This document shows, one piece after another, positions 1-10,554 of a DNA stretch of 64,000 bases. A program made the translations under genes and the position numbers. Source of the DNA: Penium margaritaceum (lineage: Eukaryota > Streptophyta > Zygnematophyceae > Desmidiales > Peniaceae); NCBI GenBank assembly GCA_023375785.1, contig SZWC01000038.1:748170-812169 (forward strand), given 5' to 3'. Position 1 is the stretch's first letter. Each line of letters opens with the position of its first letter. Under the pieces are notes generated by a model. That model saw only the letters and a list, made by a program, of their open reading frames with translations. It searched no databases and was not told the DNA's origin.

Positions 1-1150
1 CACTTACGCCAAGTAGAGTGTTCAGTACCCGCAGGAGGAGAGATCGCGGCTTGCTGACACTGAGGTGCCTGAGGGACGATGGATGGAGGCTATAGAGAAG
101 TGCTGGACACTGACGTTCCAGAATGTACCACATACCAGGGTGGCGACAGCGGTTGCGAAAGGACAATGGACCGCGGTGCAAGGAAAGGGACTACGAATTA
201 GGCAAGAGGAGGTGCGACACTGGGCCAAGGAGGCGGCGGAGATATGCCGGGAAGAGAAGAGCAGGAGGGACACGGAAGTAAAAGAGGCATGTGAATACAC
301 TCAATCCACCCATCTGTTGTAGCAAATGCAAGAACGCTTGCGGAAAGTATGGGAGGAGGAGGCAGCCGAGGCGGAATGGGCGGCCATGAAGCCTGCGGCG
401 ACGGAGGCCCGATTGGCCCAGGAGCAGGACGCGACGGCTGAGGCAAATAAGGAAGCTGCGGAGTAGCTTATAAGGGAGCCACGCAGGGAGAAATAACCTC
501 AAACACACGAAGGCTCCAGCTCCAGTGTTACTCCGTAGCAGCTGGCGCAAGCCCAACGGGAGGCCGCACAGGCAGCAAAGCTCCTGATGGAAGTCTTCCG
601 CAAGGTCCACATGCCGGTGGAAATGGTGTCGGCCTCACTACAGCCTCTCTTGGGAGAAACCGCTGCAGCAGCCGTCCGCAGGGGGCAGAAAAGAGAGGAC
701 GCACGGAGAAAGAGGTGACGGTGATGGTGGTCTCCAAGATCAGTGAGTCACCAGGAGATTCAGAAGAGGAGCAACTCATCACACACAGCCAGGGACTACT
801 ACGGGCCCCGGGAGCGGACCCGTAGAGAATGGAGGAGGTGATTGAGCTGCACCGTGTTGGCGGACGCGGCAGACGACCAAGTGGCCCTACTGAGACAAGG
901 CTGCAAGACTAGTGGGACGAAGGGGAACTTTGAGCGGTTGGAGTCCTTTGGCTGTTCCCTGCACCCGACTCCTAAGATAGAGAGCCGCCAGTCCACAACG
1001 AGGACAACCGCAAGAAGTTTGAGGCAATGGAGGCGGAGCATGATGGGAGGCGAGCACGCGGACTGTCGACAAGAGTGCCGGAGACAAAACGAAAGCCGGG
1101 AGAAGCAGGGGCAGAAAATGCGAGGAGGAAGGGGCCCATGGAGACGCAGG
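1..1150 (+). pseudogene. Degenerate Gag-like helical region of gypsy remnant G1
   Basis: Frame 2 reads as a charged, Ala/Glu/Gln-rich, probably coiled-coil protein from the window edge to about 720, broken by TAG at 14, 320, 464 and 536, TAA at 494 and TGA at 716. Around 120-370 it aligns by eye with the minus-strand frame at 47256-46990 (shared pattern VATAVAKGQW versus VAAVAQGLW, then EAAEICREE versus EAADVCREE). Both therefore come from the same retroelement family. It precedes an integrase, so I read it as the C-terminal part of Gag or a Gag-like ORF. I do not recognise the domain family. Frame becomes unclear at 720-1150. Protease, RT and RNase H, which normally lie between Gag and integrase, are absent. 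Confidence 0.5.
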
Positions 1151-2450
1151 ACTGGCGGATCTAGCAGACCGCCCACATCCTTCTCTACGCCAGTAGCATG
1201 GAGCAGCAGAAGGCAGAGGCGCAGAAGGTGTACGCGGATCTGTAAACATGGCTGGGCGTGGAATTCGACCGAAGGAAGAAGGAAGACCTGGCCCGTCTGT
1301 GCAAGTATTATGCGTGGGAGGATGGCCGCCTCTGGAGACTAACTCCGCGTGTCTTGTGGGTGCACCCGCCCACTTTGTAGAGGGCAATGGTGGAGGCCTA
1401 CCACCGCCATCACCACATCGGCACACCGGCGCTGAAGGACCGCCTGATGCCCATCATCCATGTGCAAAATCTGGCGGCTCTCATCAAGGAGGTGGTGCAG
1501 CACTGCGCCCCCTGCAAGCAAGCGCGGAAGACCACGCCACGGGACCAGCCGCTGTTCCAACCCTCCCCCATCGGCGAGCCGCTGGAGAAGATCATCATCG
1601 ACTTCCACGGCCCCCGCGCGCACCGCGACCAAGGGAACCAGTACTGGATTGCAGCGGTAGACCACTTCACAAAGTTCCTCTACGTCCGTGCGGTGCCCAA
1701 CAAGACCTCTACCACCGCGGCAAAGTTCATCTGCAAGGAGATCTTTTACCGATTTGGTGGATGCAGCGTGATGCACAGCGACAACGGCACCAAATTCATG
1801 GGGGCCTTCAAAGAGGAATAGGAGGAATGGGGGGTCCGCCACGTACACTCCGGGCGGTACAGGTCAGAATCCCAGGGGCAAGTGGAGCGGGTGCACAAGA
1901 TACTGGAGCGAGTAGTGGCCATCGCGGAGGGCAGTAGCTGGGTAGAGAAGCTGAAGAAGACGGCGCACTTCATTGATACGACACCCAGCTGTGCAACCTC
2001 CTTCTCACCCCACATGCTGCTCTTTGGTCAGCCACCGCGGGCGGCAATAGGCATGTCCCAGAAGTCGCTCAGGCTACCACTTGCTCCCAAGGAACAAGGA
2101 AAGTGCTCGGAGGAGGAGAAGGACAGGAAGGTTGCGGAATGGTTCTGCGAGCATTGTGAAAGGACAAAGGCCATGCGAGCAGAGGCGCGGTTGAGGGGTT
2201 CTATCGCTGTATGGCGCGGATGCGATGCAGCCAAGTGACGGCTGAACCATGGGCCCATCAAAGAGGGCCACTTGGTGTATCTCCGCCCCTTCCGCAATGC
2301 GAGGCCAAAGGCAGGAGAGCCGCGGGAGGTGTACCGCGTGGCCAACATCGAGGCAGGGCAAGTGTGGTTGGAGGGGCTGGAAGGATTCAGCGACCGTAGT
2401 TATCCGGCCACATAGTTTGTGCTGCTGCCACCAGAATGGCAAATGCACAT
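1151..2450 (+). pseudogene. Ty3/gypsy-type integrase (broken)
   Basis: Frame 1 encodes a retroviral-type integrase. An HHCC zinc module runs from the His cluster near 1399 to CxxC at 1504-1515. The rve core follows, with catalytic Asp at 1600 (IIIDFHGP), Asp at 1780 (HSDNGT) and Glu at 1885 (GQVERVHK), Asp2 to Glu being 35 residues. A C-terminal SH3-like stretch (GPIKEGHLVYLRPF, about 2251-2290) follows. In-frame stops are TAG 1162, TAA 1243, TAG 1378, TAG 1819, TGA 2236 and TAG 2413, with no frameshift. Integrase joins element cDNA to host DNA in the nucleus. This copy cannot make a full protein. The family call (Ty3/gypsy rather than copia) rests on the zinc module and core motif style. Confidence 0.85.
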
Positions 2451-4250
2451 CATCGAGACGGAAGGTGGCCTACCGCCTCTTGGACAGTGGAAGGGCTCGC
2501 GGGGATGGAAAGCGGAGGAGGTGATGGACGTCTGTGAAGAGCAAGTGTCGCAGCAGGAGTAGGAGTGGAGCCAGGAACCAGAGGAGGTGGAGGAGGAAGA
2601 GTCCGATGTCCACGAACTGGCCGCAGAGGAGGTGAGGAAGAAACCATGGCGAGAACAGCCGCGACGGGGGCAGCAGCTGGAGCAGCAAGAGGAGAGGAGG
2701 CAGGAACAAAGGGAGCAGTAGGAACGGAGGAAAAGGGAGGAGCCTGAAGATAGGCCTGAGCGACAACCCGAACAAACCTCAGCGGGGGTGGCACAACAGC
2801 CATCCCAAAAAGCACCACCGCGGATCAGGGAGCCGATGAGCCCCAAAACCCTGGCCAACTACACGGGCCCGTGTGTATGGTACGGAGAGAATCTCCTTGT
2901 TGAGCCACATCTAAAGGTGGTGTGCTGGGTGTGCAGAAATCCTACACACCAGCACGCCGGTAGAACCTCCAAAACCTGCATTGGACAAAATTGCACCTGC
3001 TTGCGGTGTATAAGGGAGGCAGCTAAGAAAAAAACCGCAAAGGAGAAGGACAAGGAAGAAGGAGCGGGACCCGGCGCTAGGGGAGCACCACCCCGCGGAA
3101 GGTGGGACCCAGAAGAGGAGGAATACGAGGAAGAAGAGGAAGCAGAGGAGGGGCCCCCTGAGAGAAGGAGAGGTCCGCGCACAGTTTCTGGAACCATGAT
3201 GAGGCAATGGCAGGCGGAGGGACGGGTCGCGGCAAAAGAGAGAAGGCGGAAGGAGCTGGAGGAGAAGAAGTGTGCCCAATGCGGCCAATGGTGGGGAGTG
3301 GCGGTGCAGGATTGTAGTGGATGCCTCCGCAAAATCTACACAAGCTGCCTGGCATCACCTCGTGACGCGCGCGGAGGGCGAAGTGGGGCCGCGGTGTGCA
3401 GAAGGTGCAGAGAAGGGTAAAAAAAGCAACGAGGTGTCCGCAAGGAAACCCGAGTAAATGAGGAGGAGGAGGAGGAAGAATCGGAAGAGGAAGAGGAGGT
3501 ACTGGAAGGGCATCAATCCGCCGCATGCCTCATGCCTAAAGATGGTGCGGGATGGAGAAAGGTGTGCTGTCTACACAAGGCCTGCCCACCAGGAATGCCT
3601 GGTGATGGGCAGCTCCGCCTGGAAGCGCCAATATCACCAATGTGTGGGTAATGAGCTCCTTGAGACGGACTGCTATCTCAGCTTCATCGCGGAAACCCAA
3701 GAACCTGCATGCGCTGCCTGCCGGGAAGGGATGGCGGAGGTCGGAAAGGGATGTGGCATGTGCCTGAAGATGTGCCACTAGCGGTGTGGCAAGAGGGGTG
3801 AGGAAGGAGTGTGGACCTGTCATCGCTGTCTCGCTCAGCCGAGAAAAGAGGATTGGGGGGCAGAAAATTCCGGGCTGCATTGTTGCGAAAACGGATGCAT
3901 GGGGATTGTTACATGGATGACATGCCATTGTGAGCATTGCGGAGGATGAACCCATGCGCAGTGCGCCACACAGGTGGGAAGAAATGAGGAGGGGTAGATG
4001 GTGTACCCCTACACGAGTTGTAGGATGTATGAACAGATCCCACACTGCTCTACCTGCAAAAGACGACTGGGCACGGAGGACATCACTGCAGGAGCACGGT
4101 GCAAAGGGTGCCAGTTGTATGTGCATCAGGAGCTCCGCAAGATACCAACGAGAGGGTGGGGAGGTAGAGACTTACTGCCGCCCTTGCCAACAACGGCAGC
4201 AGCCGGGTCCCCAAAAGAAGTTCACGCGCCTCCTGTGCTGACAAGACTCT
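2451..4250 (+). pseudogene. Acidic/Gln-rich linker and PHD-like zinc-finger array of G1
   Basis: The integrase frame continues into a Glu/Gln/Arg-rich linker (TAG at 2560 and 2719), then Cys/His-rich modules. Module 1 (2872-3009) is an atypical Cys/His cluster. Module 2 (3271-3411) fits the C4HC3 PHD pattern (C-x2-C, C-x2-C, C, C-x2-C) but has Tyr for the His. TAA ends this frame at 3418. Frame 2 then carries module 3 (3710-3829), a full C4HC3 pattern interrupted by TAG 3779 just after the His. Module 4 (4046-4187) is C4HC3 with a frameshift, consistent with a 2-nt loss, at its sixth Cys. PHD fingers usually read histone H3 tails, so a targeting or chromatin role is a guess. Alternatively the modules are RING-like, or a captured host gene. 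Confidence 0.6.
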
Positions 4251-4779
4251 GGGACAGAGTCTTAAAAAAACGGGGTTGAGGGCAGCATTGTCAGGCGGAG
4301 ATCCACTACATCTCCGCTGCAAACAAGGTGGATCTGCAGAAGAAAGTTGCCGCGACCCACAAATCCGCAGAAAGAGGTGGCCGCAACCACAGATGTGCAG
4401 AAGACGATGAAGGGGAGGCCACGGAGCACCGGAGGATGCGCAAGGGATGCTGCCTCCCGCAATGAGGTTGCGGTAGAGCGTGGGGTGGCGCGGAATTGAG
4501 TGGCTGTGGAGGAGGACAGGCAGGAAAAGTTGCTGCCAGTGAACAAAACAATCAATGGCGGCTTCTCTATGGCTATTTGAAGCGATTGTTGCAAAGGAAG
4601 CAAAAAGAGGCAAGATAGGTAGGGATGAGAGTCCGCGGTGGAAAAAGAACATGTGCCATGCCGTGGAGAGGTTGGAGTGAAGCAGGAGCATCGGATGTGT
4701 AAAACATCTGCCGGCAAAACCGGATGTCAGGAAGAGGGCGGCAGGAGCTCGGCCAATGAGAGCCGAGGGTTGGCAGCGG
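4251..4779 (+). other. G1 sequence between zinc-finger array and 3' LTR
   Basis: About 530 bp with repeated ccgcagaa-type words and no open frame or domain that I can recognise. It probably holds the end of the G1 reading frame, its 3' untranslated region and the polypurine tract (purine-rich run near 4730-4750), but no boundary is clear. Confidence 0.35.
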
Positions 4780-5297
4780 TGATCAAGGAGGAGGGCCGGG
4801 AAGACGCACCGCGCAAAGACGAAGATTAAAGGAAGAACACAAGACCGCAGACATCCAAACCATGGAGTGAAGGAAGAAGTAGTAGTAGGGCAGAGAAATG
4901 AAGAAGAAGTATTCTGTTGTGTGATCAAAGACAAGACCCGCGGTGTCTGTGACGCACCACGCGGAGTCCGAAGCAGAGGAAAGAGTGTTGTAGGAGGAAA
5001 CTTACAGAGCTAGGTTGGGTGATTATAAAGTAGCTGTTTAGCGGATGAACCATGAGAAGGAGATCTTGATCTGGTCTTGCATTAGCTGACTTGATGCAAG
5101 TGTCGTTTTCCAGTTGAAAGACTCGATTCCTGACTCATCCAGATCCAGACGACCGCCTCATGTGACATTGACCCGCGCATTTATCATTCAAGTTCCTACT
5201 TCCACTCCCGCATCCCATCAGAGATCCGTCCCGTCTAAGGAACAGGAAGAGTACTCTCTGCAGAGGCATTCTGCGAAGGACGAATTCTTCTCCTTCG
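4780..5297 (+). repeat. 3' LTR of gypsy G1, first part (split by copia-1)
   Basis: The sequence near 4801-4830 matches the reverse complement of 56740-56775 and of 32020-32045 (shared gacgcaccgcg and gacgaagatt words). The 4925-4990 stretch (gacaagacccgcggtg) matches the same LTR further in. The LTR is taken to start at TGATCAA (4780), though this end is approximate. It is interrupted at 5297 by copia-1 and resumes at 11209. Confidence 0.65.
5293..5297 (+). other. Target-site duplication, left copy (CTTCG)
   Basis: CTTCG lies directly before the copia-1 5' LTR and again directly after its 3' LTR at 11209-11213. A 5-bp duplication is the normal length for Ty1/copia integration, so copia-1 is an intact insertion. 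Confidence 0.85.
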
Positions 5298-5816
5298 CGT
5301 TGAAATAGTATGCACATTGTCCACTGCCTAGCTGGCTAGCTACACATACAGACAAGGCATACACTTCTCTATGGAGTATGTCCATTTGGTCTGTTCTGAG
5401 ATGAGCCAGGAATGCACTGCCCATAAATGGGTATGTCCCCCGTGGCTCATCATAGGAACCATACTTTTTTGGCTTGGTTGACTAGGCGTTGGAGTCTCAA
5501 ATGAGAGGTCGGGGGTTCAAACCCTGCGACGGCCGCAATTCTCTTTGTGGCCAAACCTGGGACAGGAAGCTTCTAGGAAGTTTACTAGAGCCTGCCTTGA
5601 GGATGACACTTGGCGGTCTAAGGACGGGCCAAGTAGGAATGTAGGTTAAGGTTGGCTCCAGTGGAGCCATTACAAGCAGAAGCTTTAGCAAAGCTCTGCA
5701 AGTATAAAAACCTGTACCTTGCATGCATCCATTTAGAGTTCTTGCCTTTGAGACTCCTTNGCGGCCTCCCATGTCGGGTCCTGTTTTCTAGACCGTTGCT
5801 ATCCGGTGCATTGACA
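5298..5816 (+). repeat. copia-1 5' LTR (with internal assembly join)
   Basis: It matches the 3' LTR at 10555-11208 from GTTGAAATAG through GCATTGACA. The expected TG start reads CG here (5298-5299), a single transition. The right end is CA at 5815-5816. By eye it has about 21 differences from the 3' LTR in the first ~290 bp. The N at 5760 replaces about 136 bp. Confidence 0.88.
5470..5535 (+). promoter_or_regulatory. tRNA-like A/B-box module in copia-1 5' LTR
   Basis: A-box-like TGGCTTGGTTGACTAGG begins at 5470 and B-box-like GGTTCAAACC begins at 5514, 44 bp apart, the same spacing as in a tRNA gene (positions 8 and 52). Other copies lie at 10727, 15874 and, on the minus strand, 17252. It could act as an internal Pol III promoter or be a fossil tRNA-derived insert. 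No activity is shown. Confidence 0.5.
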
Positions 5817-5818
5817 AA

Positions 5819-5833
5819 GGGTTATGGGCCCAC
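5819..5833 (+). promoter_or_regulatory. Primer-binding site for half-tRNA of initiator Met
   Basis: GGGTTATGGGCCCAC starts two bases after the 5' LTR. It is the exact complement of GTGGGCCCATAACCC, the anticodon stem-loop of eukaryotic initiator tRNA-Met as I know it. It does not match a tRNA 3' end. Drosophila copia primes in this way from a cleaved initiator tRNA-Met. The inverted copia-3 has the same site at 16756-16770 with two mismatches. Confidence 0.75.
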
Positions 5834-6248
5834 ACTTCTGGTTCTAAGGCACGCTTCCAAGACCGACTAGCACGTGGTCTTGCAAGGTGCACAGGTACAA
5901 TAGGGACACGACCATCGGACGGCTCCATCTGCTCCATCGGCTCCATTGGCTTCTTCAGGGAGGGTGCGTGCACGTGGTAGACTAGGGGACAAGGAACAGC
6001 TCTGACCATGTTGGACAAGACCTTCGAGCCCCAACGGGATTAAGCTTTACCCCTTTTTAGAAGGTGGTACGATCCCGATTCTGTTCTCTCACGACGGCAC
6101 CATTGCCTTAGGCGATCATCGGCGGGAGGGGTATGCAACAGAACCAACTGTACCTTTGACAACGGTCGCACACTGCAGCCTCATCAGCCTCATTGGCCTC
6201 AACAAAGCAGAGTAGCAGCAAAGCAGAGAGGACAAGCAACCGTAGGAA
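5834..6248 (+). other. copia-1 untranslated leader
   Basis: This lies between the primer site and the first Met of the polyprotein. It contains tandem near-repeats of ggctccat(ct/tg)gctcc around 5920-5950 and no open frame in register with the polyprotein. The homologous leader lies inverted at 16340-16755. Confidence 0.6.
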
Positions 6249-7120
6249 ATGGCAGATCCGAGTCAAGCCCGCCTTGAGGCGGGTACGTCCAAATTCATGG
6301 GAACAGGGTTTTGCTTGTGCAAATGGCAATTTGAGATTGTCATGAACGTGCGTGGCTACCTAGACATCCAAAAAGGGACCTAGACGGCACCCGCCGATGC
6401 AACCGTGACAACGCATGCGGCTGACCTTGCAGCATGGACGATGAAGAACAACATGGCTTTTGCCATCCTTGTGACATCCATCAACCAGACTCAACACTCC
6501 CACATCACAGGATGCACGTTGGCTGCCGAGGCCTACGCAAAACGCGCACGCGTGCATCAATCGAATGCCCTAGCAAACCGACTCTTCGTCTTCCAACGGT
6601 TGATGTCGATGAGGGTGAGCGAAGGAGAATCGATACCTGCATTTTCGTAGTCGTTCGACAACGTGCTGCAAGAGGTCCAGCAAATGGAATGGAATCTCGA
6701 CTCCAACATGCGTGCCATGATTCTTCTAATGGCGCTGCCGGAAAGCTGGGGGTCCGTGATCACCGTATTTGGCGGTTGGAAGGAGGCAGATCTCACATAC
6801 GAGGCTGTCACCAAACACGTCCGCAACGAGTCCATGCGACCCAATGGCGCCAAGGTAAACATCTCAGCCTATGCCTCTCGCTTCGGTGGACAAAGCGCAA
6901 GCTCTCGCTCCAGTCAACGCAACAGCGGAAGCGGTGGCGGAGGAGGGAAAGGCAATGGTGGCGGGAAGGGTTCCAAGAAGCCCGGCAACTGTCAAAACTG
7001 TGGCAAGGCTGGGCACTGGGCTAGGGACTGTAGTAGTCCCAAGAGAGAAGGCGGGAACAAAGGTGGAAAGGAGAAGAAGGAGCTCACCAACATGATCGTT
7101 AGGGGGCTGCCCATGAAGGG
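6249..7120 (+). pseudogene. copia-1 Gag with CCHC zinc knuckle
   Basis: This is a Gag of the plant copia UBN2-like type: helical N-terminal part (KWQFEIVMNVRGYLD), AAWTMKNNMAFAIL, then LQEVQQMEWNLDSNMRAMILLMALPESW and a Gly/Ser/Lys-rich tail. The zinc knuckle CQNCGKAGHWARDC is at 6990-7031, with all four ligands present. Gag forms the virus-like particle and the knuckle binds element RNA. TAG at 6381 and 6648 would block translation. Confidence 0.85.
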
Positions 7121-7510
7121 CGCAGTGATCCTTAGGCCCGGGGTATTCGCCCTTGACTCGGGCACCAACCACCACTCATCAAAACAGAAGGGTGGATTTG
7201 TCTCCATGGCCAAATCTGTCATGCGCATCAAGTGTGGAAACGGTGGCATCGTCCAAGCCATGGGCGAAGAGGACAAGATGATCACGTTCAACGTGAATGG
7301 TGCAGAGAAGGCAGTCAACCTTCAAAAGGTGGTGTACATTCCCTCCTTTGCAGCCAACATGCTGTCCGTCTCACAAATCACCGACAACAATATGACAGTG
7401 GTGTTCACCAACAAGGAAGCGGTGGTCATAAAAAACAAGGACATCCAGATTTTGTACACCAAAGATGATCTCATGCTTCAAGTTCCAAGAGTTGGCGGCC
7501 TGTACGTGCT
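7121..7510 (+). pseudogene. copia-1 aspartic protease domain
   Basis: The active site is FALDSGTNHH with Asp codon 7155, matching the copia-type DSGA motif (Thr replaces Ala). KVVYIPSFAANMLSVSQIT (about 7330-7385) is the conserved copia protease C-terminal block. It would cut the polyprotein inside the particle. No stop lies within this domain. Confidence 0.85.
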
Positions 7511-7622
7511 TCAAATCAAAGTCACCAAGGCGTCGGATGAGGGAATCGCATGTGCCACCAAGACAGTGGCACCGGAGCCGAAGGATGCACCACTGGCGAC
7601 CGTTGCGGCCGCCACATCAACC

Positions 7623-8357
7623 AAGGACACAGATGCTGAGCTGTGGCACCGGCAATTTGGCCATGTGGCCAACAGCACGCTGCAAAACATGCAAGAGCAA
7701 GAGGTAGTCCACCGAATGGAAAGGTGTACCATAAAGCATGGTGAAGGGTGTACATTGTGTGAACCATGCCTCCAAGCGAAGGCAAAGAAGAAGCCGTTTG
7801 GGAGAGGAGGTCAACGAGCGGAGGACGTCTTGGAATTGATACACAGTGACGAGTGTGGACCCTTCTGCACGCCGTCTAACGCAGCAAGCAAGTACTTCCT
7901 GACCTTCATTGTCAACCACAGGCGCAAGTTGTGGATCTACTTCCTCAAAACAAAGGGAGAGGTCAAGGAGAAGCTCCTTGAGTTCGTCGCCATGGTGGAG
8001 TGGCAAACGTCCAAGAAGGTGAAGGCACTCCGGAGTGACAACAGGGGTGCGTACAAGGCATACAAGCCTTGGCTCAAGCATCATGGCATCCGCCATGAGC
8101 AAACCACCCCTTACAACCCCCAAAGCAATGGCGTTGCCGAGAGGATGAACCAAACCGTACTCGGCATGGTGCGAAGCATGCTCTTCAATGCAAAGCTCCC
8201 ACCTCGCTTTTGGGCTGAAGCAGCAACAACGCCTTGCTACCTCTTGAACCTCACACTAGCGACTGCCTTGCGGAAGCATTGAAAGGAGCAGGAAAAGCAG
8301 CTGAAGACCCCACAGGAAGCATGGTCGGGAAAGAAACCCAACGCATCTCATCTGAAG
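7623..8357 (+). pseudogene. copia-1 integrase
   Basis: The pre-integrase zinc module starts at LWHRQFGHVA (about 7641) and ends with CTLCEPCLQAKAKK. The core has Asp in IHSDECGPF, Asp in LRSDNRGAY and Glu in NGVAERMNQ, so the DDE triad is complete. TGA 8280 lies just before the EAWSGKKP block. Reading continues in the same frame into the RT linker. Confidence 0.88.
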
Positions 8358-9760
8358 GTGTTCGCGTCAACTGCATGGGTGAAGATCCAGTCGGGAGAAG
8401 GTGGAGGCAAGCTCGACGCACGCTCCAAGAAGTGCATAATGGTTGGGTACGACACGTCACACAAAGCCTATCGGCTTTGGGGCCAAGCAGCAGGCAAGCT
8501 CGTGAGGAGCCGAGACGTCGTGTTTGACGAACGCACCCTTGGAAAGGGAGAGCTGCTGGACCCAACCCTCACTCCCAAAGCGGGAGAGTGGATAGTGTTG
8601 CTTGAGTCCGGAGACCAAGCACCCGACAACTTGCTCACCTTGCTAGCAGGTGGTGGGAATGGGAGAGTGGCTGCGGAGGATGATGCAGCATCTGACATGG
8701 ACGCGGATACCGAGGCGTCCGAGGCTTCCGAGTCTGACTTGGAGTCTGACGACTCTTTTGACGACAACGACGACGACAAACCACCACCTGTGGAAGCACT
8801 AGCACCAAAGCAAGAAGCAGCACCACTACCCCGGCGCAGTTTGCGACCAAAGAGAGCACCTTTGCAGTATGAGGATGATTGGACCGGCCTTAGCTGGTTG
8901 TGCATGGCTCACAGAGAGCCATCCATCGTGGGGGAGGCCATGAATGGCCCAGATGCGGCCAAGTGGAAGGAGGCAGTGGATGGCGAGCTCGCATCCATTG
9001 CCGAGAACGGCACGTGGGTGCTGGTGGAGAGACCTGACAAGGCCCACGTGGTGGGATCCAAGTGGGTCCTCCAAGTGAAGAAGAAGCAAGACGGCAACAT
9101 CGACAAGTTCAAGGCAAGGGTAGTGGCTAACGGGTTCTCTCAACGCCCGGGCTCCAAGTATGATGAGACATTTGCGCCTGTCATGACCTTTGCCTCCATC
9201 CACTCTCTCCTTGGCATTGCTGCCACAAAGAACTTGGAGATACACCAGATGGATGTCAGGACAGCTTTCCTTTATGGGAAGCTTGACAAGGAAGTGCTGA
9301 TGGAGGTGCCCAAAGGAGTCGAATCTCCCAAGGACAAGGTGTGCAAGTTGGTGAAAGCGCTCTACGGGCTGAAACAGGCCCCAAGGATGTAGTACAAAGA
9401 GATGGATGGTTTCATGACTTGCCTCTCCTTCGCGCATTGCCAGAATGACCCGAGCATGTACGTGCACGATGATGGGAGAGGGCTGATGCTTGTTGCACTG
9501 TACGTGGATGATCTGATCATCTGCTCGTCTTCGGTCGAGCTTTTGGATGGGCTGAAGTGTGACATCAGCAAAAGGTTCAAGATGAAGGACATGGGTCCTC
9601 TCGAGTACTACCTTGGGATTGCCATCCACCGCAACCGAGTAGTAGGCACCATCGAACTCAACCAAACCAATTTCATTGGTGAGGTACTGAAGCGCAACCA
9701 CATGGAAGACTCCAAACCTGTCGGCACCCCAATGACGATCGACACAAAGCTGAAGGCCTC
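8358..9760 (+). pseudogene. copia-1 linker and reverse transcriptase
   Basis: An acidic linker (about 8690-8790, Asp/Glu/Ser-rich) precedes the RT. Blocks in order are NGTWVLVERP, VGSKWVLQVK, KARVVANGFSQ, ETFAPV, QMDVRTAFLYG (catalytic Asp 9252), LVKALYGLKQAPR, then the TAG at 9390 and YVDDLI (catalytic Asps at 9507 and 9510). All three catalytic Asp residues are present. It would copy element RNA into DNA in the cytoplasmic particle. Confidence 0.92.
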
Positions 9761-10493
9761 CATGTTGCCAAGCAACGAAGCAGAACAAAGGGAGATGCAA
9801 GACATCCCCTACCAGTCCGCCGTGGGTAGCATCATGTATGCCATGGTAGGGACTCGTCCGGACATCTGCTATGCTATGGGACAAGTGAGCAGATTCGTTG
9901 CCAACCCTGGGCCACAACATTGGCAAGCAGTCAAGCGCATATTGCGCTACCTGCAGAAGACACGTCACACAGGCCTCGTCCTTGGAGGCCAAGAAGGAAT
10001 GGACCCCCTTCGTCTGAAGTGCTACACCAACGCTGACTGGGGAGGAAATCTCAACGACAGGAAATCCACCTCTGAATACGTGTGCATCTTGAACGATGCT
10101 GCCATCTCATTGGCCAGCAGGAAGCAGGATTGTGTTTCCGTGTCCACGGCTGAGGCAGAGTACGCTGCTTTGTCTGAGGTGTGCAAGGAGACTCAATGGC
10201 TCCACAGCCTGCTTGGCAAAATGACAGTGCCATAGAAGGATGCCACGGTCATACACGTGGACAACATGAGCGCCATCTCGATGGCTGAAGAAGAGATCAT
10301 CTCCCGGCGAACGAAGCACATCGACATACGTTACCATTACTCACCTGACCTGGTCATGAAGAACGTAGTGGACTTGCAGCACTGCAGAACGAAGAGCATG
10401 CTTGCTGACGGCATGACCAAGCAACTGGAGAGGGACTTTTATTATGCAGGCATTCGTGGATTTGGCATGACGAATGCGGCAGAGGAAGGGTGA
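9761..10493 (+). pseudogene. copia-1 connection and RNase H
   Basis: The blocks GTRPDICYAMGQVSRF, CYTNADWGGNLNDRKSTSEY (Asp 10035), STAEAEYAAL, HVDNMSAI and RTKHIDIRYHY carry all expected acidic residues. TAG 10233 lies between the second and third. The reading frame closes at TGA 10491. RNase H removes the RNA template during reverse transcription. Confidence 0.9.
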
Positions 10494-10537
10494 GCTCCAA
10501 GGCATTGATGGAGCCAAACAAGGGAAAGATGGACAGA

Positions 10538-10554
10538 AGTGCAAGGGAGAGATT
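10538..10554 (+). promoter_or_regulatory. Polypurine tract region of copia-1
   Basis: The purine run AAGTGCAAGGGAGAGA sits directly before the TGTTGA start of the 3' LTR, where plus-strand synthesis is primed in LTR elements. The same run precedes the copia-2 LTR at about 15685-15700. Confidence 0.6.

Larger units (their letters stand above)
6249..10493 (+). pseudogene. copia-1 Gag-Pol polyprotein (five in-frame stops, no frameshift)
   Basis: One frame runs from ATG 6249 (MADPSQARLE) to TGA 10491, about 1,414 codons, a usual length for a plant copia Gag-Pol. It encodes in order Gag with a CCHC knuckle, aspartic protease, integrase, reverse transcriptase and RNase H. Disabling stops are TAG 6381, TAG 6648, TGA 8280, TAG 9390 (in place of the conserved Trp after LKQAPR) and TAG 10233. 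Not one indel breaks the frame. The inverted copy at 16339 reads Glu where this one has TAG 6381. TGA 8280, TAG 9390 and TAG 10233 are also present in copia-2. The start is chosen because the inverted copy shares this Met and the homology that follows. Confidence 0.9.

Noticed and set aside
8280-8282. Programmed stop or frameshift separating Gag-IN from RT in copia-1
   Set aside because: The TGA lies between integrase and the RT linker, not at a Gag-Pol border. It has no frameshift signal, and other equivalent stops are scattered.
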